Assembly (NCBI GenBank): GCA_900491605.1
Contig: UESW01001594.1
Coordinates: 127,374 to 191,373 of the forward strand
Length of the DNA stretch: 64,000 bases
Direction of reading: 5' to 3'
Origin: Calamus simplicifolius
Lineage: Eukaryota; Streptophyta; Magnoliopsida; Arecales; Arecaceae
Below are positions 57,196 through 64,000 of this stretch, piece after piece. The notes beneath the pieces are model-generated. The model saw only the letters and a program-made list of their open reading frames with translations. It was not told the origin of the DNA and made no database searches. The translations under genes and the position numbers were made by a program. The number at the start of each line of letters is the position of its first letter. Positions within the stretch are counted from its first letter, which is position 1.

Positions 57196-60100
57196 ATGTC
57201 ATCTTTGAAGTTTCAGATTGCACCATTTGATGGACAGAATAACTTCGGATTATGGAGAATAAAGATGAAGGCTTTATTGAAGCGAGAGGGTTCTGTTAGG
57301 GCACTGGATAATAATTATACAAATGACATGACCACAGCTGAGATTGAAGAGATGGATGAGAAGGCGCATAGTGCGATCCAGTTGTCTCTAGAAGACAATG
57401 TTTTGCGAGAAGTCGCAGATGAGGAATAGCGGCCGGTCTTTGGAAGAAACTGGAAAGTCTCTACATGAAGAAATCTTTAACATCGAGACTTTATTTGAAG
57501 CAGCGTCTTTATACCCTAAAGATGCGAGAAGGTACGCCTATTAAGGAACACTTGAATGAGTTTAATAAGATTGTTATGGATATGAAAAATCTAGATATTA
57601 AACTCGAGGAAGAAGATCAAGCTTTGATTGTGTTATGCTCATTGCCTGCCTCATACGAAAATTTTGTGAACTCGATGCTTTATGGACGTGAATCCATAAC
57701 TCTAGAGGATGTTAAAGCATCCTTGAATTCTGCAGAATTGAGAACAAAATTGAATGGAAATACTAGTGGAGACAGGGCAGATGGTTTATTCGTGAGAGGT
57801 AGGACCAAGAAGAAGGATAAAGCTTTTAGAAGAATCTGTTGGTCGTTCAAAATCTAGGCCACCTGGAGATACGACGAACGTTGAGTGCTACTATTGTCAC
57901 AAGAAAAGACATTACAAGTCAGATTGTCCTGTGCTCAAGAGAAAGGATAAGCAACGTAGTCAACGTCAAGATGCGGCGAATGTTGCTGAGAAAGATGAGT
58001 CTAGTATGTCAGATAGAGTTCTTACGACATGCTCTGTTGTTAGTTTTTCAAACGATGTTTGGATAATGGATACAGGAGCATCATATCACATGTGCCCAAA
58101 TAGGGAATGGTTCACCACATACGAACCATTGAATGGTGAATTAGTTTTTATGGGAAATGATGCAGTATGTAAAATTGTGGGAATTGGTACTGTTCAGATT
58201 AAGTGCCATGACAAAGTAGTGAGAACCTTGACTGAAGTTAGGCACATACCAGACTTAAAGAGAAACCTTATTTCTTTTAGCTGTTTGGATTCCATTGGGT
58301 GTATGTACTCAGGTGGAGGTGGAGCTCTAAAAGTCACCAAAGGCAATCTAGTTGTGATGAGAGAAAACAAGGTGAATCACTTGTATCATCTACAGGGTAG
58401 CACAGTTATGGGTTCTTCGATTGGCACAGCAAATTCTATTTCTGTTGATGATAGAACAAATTGTGGCATATGCGTTTGAGCCATATGAGTGAGCGTGGCA
58501 TGACAGTTTGAGTAAACGTGGTTTACTATGTGGTAAGCAGACATCCTCACTAGATTTCTGTAAGCACTGTGTTCTTGGCAAGCAGTGCAAGGTCAGTTTT
58601 AGTACAGACACATTCAACGAAGGGTACACTCGACTACATACATTCTGATTTATGGGGACCGGCACAGGTTCTATCTAAGGGTGGTGCTCTTTACTTTGTG
58701 ACATTTATTGACGATTATTCCAGAAAAGTTTGGGTTTATTTTCTGAAAAGAAAAAGTGAAGTGTTTGAAACCTTAAGAAGTGGAAAGCCCTTGTTGAGAA
58801 TCAGACAGGGAAGAAGATCAAACGTCTGAGGACTGATAACGGTCTTGAGTTCTGTGGTGGTGATTTTAATGAATTCTGTGCAGATGCAGGTATCGTTCGA
58901 CACCGTACAGTCAGGTACACTCCACAGCAAAATGGAGTGGCAGAAAGGATGAACAGAACTTTATTGGAGAGGGCAAGATGCATGCTCTCTAATGCTGGCA
59001 TGGAAAAGGCTTTTTGGGCTGAAGCAGTTAACACATCTTGCTATCTGGTTAATCGTTCTCCTTCAACAGCAATTGAATGCAAGACTCCTTTTGAGATGTG
59101 GTCAGGTAAGCCTTGTGATTATTCAAATCTAAAGGTTTTTGGATGCCCTGCTTACTATCATGTTAAGGATGGTAAACTTGAACCTAGAGCAAAGAAGTGT
59201 ATCTTTGTTGGTTATGCTGATGGTGTGAAGGGTTATCGTCTGTGGTGCATAGAACCTAATTCACCTAAATTCATTATAGTAGGGATGTTACTTTTAATGA
59301 AAAGTTTATGCTAGATCAAAGGAATGTTGTTGATGAGTCTGCAGGAAACCATGAGAGTAATACAAATGAGGTGGAGGTTCAGGTCGAGCTTCGAAAAAGG
59401 GCTCTCAAAATGATTTGAGCGAGCAAATTGTTACTATTGATTCTAGTTCAGATGAGGAAGCTCTAGATGAGGTGGAGCAGCTATACTCTATTGCTACTGG
59501 CAGAGAAAGGAGGGAGATTCGAGCCCCTCAAAAATATGGGTTTTCTGATTTGGTGGCTTATGCTCTTACTATAGCAGAAGATATGGGTATTCAGGAACCA
59601 TCTACTTATACTGAAGCTGTTACTTGTTCGAATCAGAAAAGTGGACTATTGCTATGGCTGAAGAACTGGAATCACTTCACAAGAACCAGACTTGGGACTT
59701 AGTGCCATTGCCTAAAGAAAAAGAGCCATTGGGTATAAATGGGTCTTTAAGAAAAAGGAAGGTATTCCAGGAGTTGAAATTAGTAGATGCAAGGCAAGAC
59801 TTGTAGCTAAAGGTTACAATCAGAGGAAGGGAATTGATTATGATGAAGTGTTCTCTCCTGTTGTGAAACACACTTCTATTCGTGTGTTGCTGGCTATAGT
59901 TGCTCAATTTGACTTAGAGCTTGAGCAACTTGATGTGAAGACAGCCTTTTTGCATGGTGAGCTTGAGGAGACTATTTATATGGCCCAGCCTGAGGGCTAT
60001 TATGTAGAAGGCAAGGAATACCATGTATGTCGATTGAAGAAATCGTTGTATGGTTTGAAGCAGTCTCCAAGACAGTGGTATAAAAGATTCGACAGTTTTA

Positions 60101-61161
60101 TGATACAGAGCGGTTATCATAGGAGTAGCTATGATAGTTGCGTGTACTTCAGGAAGGTTTCAGATAAATCCTTTGTCTATCTCCTTTATATGTGGATGAC
60201 ATGCTCATTGCTGCAAAGAACATGACAGATGTGTTGATCTTGAAGAAATGTCTCAGTAAGGAGTTTGAAATGAAAGATCTGGGTCCTGCCAAGAAGATCT
60301 TAGGAATGGAGATTCAGAGAGACAGAAAAGCAGGTAAGTTATATCTCTCACAGAGGAGATATATTGAGAAGGTACTTGAGAAGTTTGGCATGCAAAACTC
60401 TAAGCCTGTCAGTACACCTTTAGCATCACATTTTAGACTCTCAGCTATACATTCACCTCAGTCAGAGGTCGAGGAGGCTGCAATGTCTCCTGTCCCATAC
60501 TCCAGTGCAGTTGGTAGCTTGATGTACGCTATGGTATGCACTCGTTCCGACATTGCGCAGGCAGTTAGTGTGGTGAGCAGATATATGGCACATCCTGGAA
60601 AGGTCCATTGGCAGGCAGTGAAATGGATACTTAGGTATCTTAGAGGCTCCACAAAATTGGGCCTAATGTTTGATAGAAATAGTTCTAACTGTACTTTTGT
60701 TGTGGGATTTGTGGATTCTGATTATGCTGGGATATTGATAAGAGAAGATCTTTGACTGGCTATCTTTTCACATTATCTGGCTCGACTATAAGTTGGAGAT
60801 CAACTTTACAGTCGACAGTTGCTTTGTCTACAACAGAGGCAGAGTATATGGCAGCAGCAGAAGCAGTAAAAGAAGCTATTTGGTTACGAAATCTTGTTCA
60901 AGAACTTGGGCTCAAGCAGGAAGACAATTCAGTTGTCTTTTGTGACAATCAGAGTGCTATTTGCTTGATTAAAAATCAAGCATATCATGAGAGGACAAAG
61001 CACATTGATATCAAGTATCATTTATTCGAGAGGCATTTACTGAGAGAAATATTACAGTAAAGAAAGTTGATACTGCTGACAATCCTGCTGATATGCTGAC
61101 CAAGATAGTTCCCGCCAACAAGTTTAAGCATTGCTTGGACTTGATTGGCATGCTTGTTTGA
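57196..61161 (+). pseudogene. Copia gag-pol with several frameshifts
   Basis: Gag starts MSSLKFQIAPFDGQNNFGLW and contains LYMKKSLTSRLYLKQRLYTL. The zinc knuckle CYYCHKKRHYKSDC (about 57880-57922) is complete. Protease core is MDTGASYHMC (58066), followed by pre-integrase LWHMRLSHMSERG (about 58463). Integrase has YIHSDLWGP, IDDYSRKVWVYFLK and YTPQQNGVAERMNRTL (58917). RT has FSPVVKHTSIRVLLAIVAQF, LDVKTAFLHG, SLYGLKQSPRQWYKRF and a YVDDM box near 60190. RNase H has VDSDYAG and TTEAEYMA, ending NPADMLTK and LDLIGMLV. Breaks occur near 57427, 57835, 58461, 58795, 59285, 59640, 60190, 60740 and 61059. Confidence 0.9.
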
Positions 61162-61345
61162 GGTTTGCTCCTTCTGAGGCTTGGTGGCGAGGTGAATGAA
61201 AGTTCTATTTTGTTTTTTCTTGAAGTGGATATGTTTTTTCGTTGCATCCCTTGTTTCCTACACCGAGTTAGCTCACGTAGGCTTAGGGATGCTGGGAGAA
61301 TATGTTCAACTTCTAGTTTGTTAAATTCAAGCCAAGGTGGAGATT

Positions 61346-61648
61346 TGTTAAATATGTCTTGAATTTTATATATCGGGCCCAGTTTTTGACCCGACCCGAT
61401 ATTCTTGTTGGGCCCGGACCAAACCAGTCCGCTAGGGTTTATTTATGGAAGTATTTTTTTGGGGCGTATATATATAGATATACGTGTGAAAACTTCTGTA
61501 AGGGTTTTGTACCTCCTCCTTCTTTTGATAATGGAATTTTGTTTGCCTTGCCCGTGGATGTAGATCACCATGATCGAACCACGTAAATTCTTGGTGTTCC
61601 TTTGTTTGTTTATTGTTTGATTTGTTTTTGAATCTGATTTCCGCAACA
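61346..61648 (+). repeat. 3' LTR of the young Copia element
   Basis: TGTTAAATATGTC...CCGCAACA, followed by TSD ACATG. The purine-rich AAGGTGGAGA tract lies just upstream. Confidence 0.93.
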
Positions 61649-61653
61649 ACATG

Positions 61654-63456
61654 GATTGGCAAGCGACGCCTGAAACTTTTTTAGCTGATCTTGGACCACA
61701 ACCATCACATTATCAGAGTCAATTTGGCTTAGTATGCACAACCTTTTTTCCATGCGGAAACTGTTTTGCACATCAAATTGCTCTCCCACTGTCATTAACT
61801 AAAAAATATTTGATATAAAGTCATCTGTTGGAAATAAAAATATCTACCTTTATCCAGTTGCCATGGATTTGAATCTCAAAAATTAACTCATGAACTATGC
61901 AGCTTTTCACTGTAAGAATTAAAAGGATACTTAGTTTCTAGAAATATGAATGACATTGGCTGAGGCACAGCCTCTCCTATTTTCAAACAGTGCCTTCTGT
62001 TAAAAGCATCCATTGATATTTAATGAATATAATACCAATTAAACCTAGTGAGGAATTTAGAGGATGAGGGAAGATGGGGCAAGATTGGTGCTGGGTGGGA
62101 TAGAGTGTATGAGTCCATGTCTGGTGGTGGGTAGGTTCATGTTTTTATGGTTAGTACCCCTCTTTTCTGTCAAATGAATAGGTTATTTTGGAATTTGTTG
62201 TGGACTATAATAGTAGAAGATATCAGATGCTACTTAAGGGATTTAGTGTAAAGCTTAAACTGTATCTACATCAAATTTTTACGATTTTGAGTTAGGTCCA
62301 TTGCTATAGATCATCCTGTTAAAACATAAAACAAGCTACGGTCTTAAGTCACGAGTCCAAAATTTTTCAAGGGAGGCTAGTATATGTTTAAAATATCCAA
62401 ATCCTTTCTTTTGTCATATTGTAATTAACTTGCTTTGTAATTGCCTTCTCATTGTAATAGCTCTTCACTGAACTGAAGGAGTTGTAAGCACAAAAATAAA
62501 AAGTACCTAGAATTTATAAGCATAAATATGATTAAAAAGGGAACCCTTGCATGTATGTGGAGATAATTGATTGGGTTGGTCAATATTTAGCATATTCATA
62601 TAATTCATCCTCAAGAACTTGATTATATTTTCAATGAAAAGCGCATGTTATTTTTTTAAAATTCTTTTCCTACAGAACTCAAAATTTTAATAGAAATATC
62701 ATAAAAAATGAACTAGTGTGAAAAATCTAGGGACACCAATCACATGCCCAAGAGGAAAGTTTTAGTATAGAGATTCTTGGTCTACCTGAATGGCAATACC
62801 ATCCACATATCGCACTCAAGTCAGCTGGAACTCTCTGTTCAAGCAATGCTTATTAATGTTCTACCATCCATTTTCTCACAACATATTACTGGGTGATACA
62901 AACCTAAGAGTGAGACAAGCAAAGATAGTATTTAGTGGTGATTTTTTAATTAAAACTTCAATAATGAGAAGATATTCTCTGAATATTATCGAGACTTCTG
63001 CAGAGATCAGAACCAGTGATAAAATTAGCAACATAACAAGAGAGGAAAAATCTCATTCTGGAAAAAAAAAAACTCAAGTTCATTTACCGTGTTAAAATTA
63101 TTTTAGATGTTGCTGGAGTTCAAGCCAAATGGGCTGTAAATCTTTTTTTTCTTTCATCCGATACTTTCACACTCATCTACCTTATCTAGGATTTCTTTAA
63201 TAAGCCTACTATCACAGTTCATAAGCACATAATGTCCTCTATAAGTTTGCTCTAGTTTGATGCACTAAATGTTTTGATATACAAGACACTTTTCCATTCA
63301 CATGTTTGCATTTGAAACTTGAAGACAAGCACATCTCCCATAAATCATGAACTTCTAAATTCACAGTGTTATCTATATATGGTTGTGGTTCTGAATTGTA
63401 GCTCACTTTGTGGAGATGATTTGCTAAGGGCTTTTTTTTCTCTTTTGACAACACAG
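61654..63456. other. Flanking or intronic sequence, no gene recognised
   Basis: The sequence is AT-rich without recognisable coding content. It could be an intron belonging to the candidate exon at 63457. Confidence 0.45.
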
Positions 63457-63583
63457 GGTAGATGGAATCTCTGAAATCAGATCTGGTGACTCAGCTGTAG
63501 CTAGTCCAGAAGACATTTCTGATGTAGACCTCAAAAGGGAGCGGCCATGGAAATGGAAACAACATTATCTCATCAGATGCTGA
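63457..63583 (+). CDS. Candidate terminal exon of an unidentified gene
   Basis: A T-rich tract and ACACAG acceptor (63451-63456) precede a frame open in phase 1 that reads VDGISEIRSGDSAVASPEDI and ends KQHYLIRC plus TGA. The content is acidic then basic and looks like a real protein tail. I could not link it to upstream exons or name a family. Confidence 0.35.
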
Positions 63584-63662
63584 GAAGTGTACCTGGGTAT
63601 GATGATGGATGATCATCCTCCTAGATTAATAAGAAAGGTTCCTGATGATGCCCGATCACCTG

Positions 63663-64000
63663 TGTTGAGTGCCGGAAAGACTGATCTGGTCACCGATGAG
63701 ATTCTCACCCAGCCGGACAACCTGCAAGAAGTTCTAAGACCGGAGGGGTTCTTCGGTGGGGATCCTCCGACGCCCAAGTCAGCGATTGAGGTTACAGCTG
63801 AGGAAGAGCTCGAGAGAGCTCTTTAAGGCAGAGAAAGCTCCGGAAACGGAGTTTTCCTGGGGTAATGGAACAAGAGGGGGCTTATGTTTGCATACCTGAA
63901 TCTCTCACAGAATTACTCTTTTATAGGCAGTTGGGACCTGCATGGGGATTAGTTGCATGACATTCCGCGGGACACATGAGGGTTACGTAAATCAAGGGCT
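63663..64000. mobile_element. Partial gypsy-type LTR, clipped by the right window edge
   Basis: It starts TGTTGAGTGCCGG and contains CTCCGACGCCCAAGTCAG, matching a phrase in the Tat-like LTRs (CTCCGACGCTCAAGTCAG at about 38496). Orientation is probably minus, as in that element. An open frame of about 79 codons across this start is not a gene. Confidence 0.55.

Larger units (their letters stand above)
55768..61648 (+). mobile_element. Copia LTR retrotransposon (Tnt1/Tork-like), relatively young, with TSD
   Basis: Two LTRs of 303 bp each (55768-56070 and 61346-61648) are flanked by the 5-bp repeat ACATG (55763-55767 and 61649-61653). The primer-binding site is TGGTATCAGAGC at 56074-56085, and the polypurine tract AAGGTGGAGA lies before the 3' LTR. 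Gag and the Copia-order pol are present. The LTRs differ at roughly 11 positions, including small indels. Frameshifts, mostly single bases, interrupt the polyprotein. Confidence 0.95.

Overview
This is nuclear DNA of a flowering plant, and most probably a monocot. It is AT-rich, its genes carry introns, and plant retrotransposons make up well over half of it. The two clear genes fit a monocot, and a palm (Elaeis/Phoenix-like) is my best guess; that identification rests on remembered protein similarity, not on a search.

Layout, left to right. 1-1046 is a clipped Copia-type LTR on the minus strand. 2118-3460 is a 5'-truncated LINE on the minus strand. 5044-14105 is an eight-exon gene for a mitochondrial m-AAA (FtsH3/8/10-type) protease, with two single-base frameshifts. 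14761-19256 is a longer, decayed LINE of the same family on the plus strand. 21622-29568 is a Copia element with both LTRs and a 5-bp target-site duplication (TSD); a 2.0-kb solo LTR is nested in its integrase region. 32902-34541 is an intact eight-exon gene for a HAD-superfamily pyrimidine-5'-nucleotidase-like protein. 38372-51560 is a 13.2-kb Ty3/gypsy element of Tat/Retand type on the minus strand. 51925-54443 is a solo LTR on the minus strand. 55768-61648 is a fairly young Copia element with a TSD. 63663 to the end is another clipped gypsy-type LTR. Three short open segments next to plausible splice acceptors (37885, 51848, 63457) may be terminal exons of genes I could not identify.

The two host genes are unrelated in function. 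The FtsH protein would act in mitochondrial inner-membrane protein quality control. The HAD protein would be a small phosphatase.

The most unusual region is the Tat-like element. It keeps gag and the aspartic protease on the minus strand but has lost reverse transcriptase, RNase H and most of integrase. On the opposite strand it carries a spliced-looking gene, two related small coiled-coil ORFs with their own TATA boxes, and a third promoter-like unit. Its LTRs and internal spacers hold several different tandem arrays, and most of their units contain the same kind of palindrome, CTCGGC-(3 or 4 nt)-GCCGAG.
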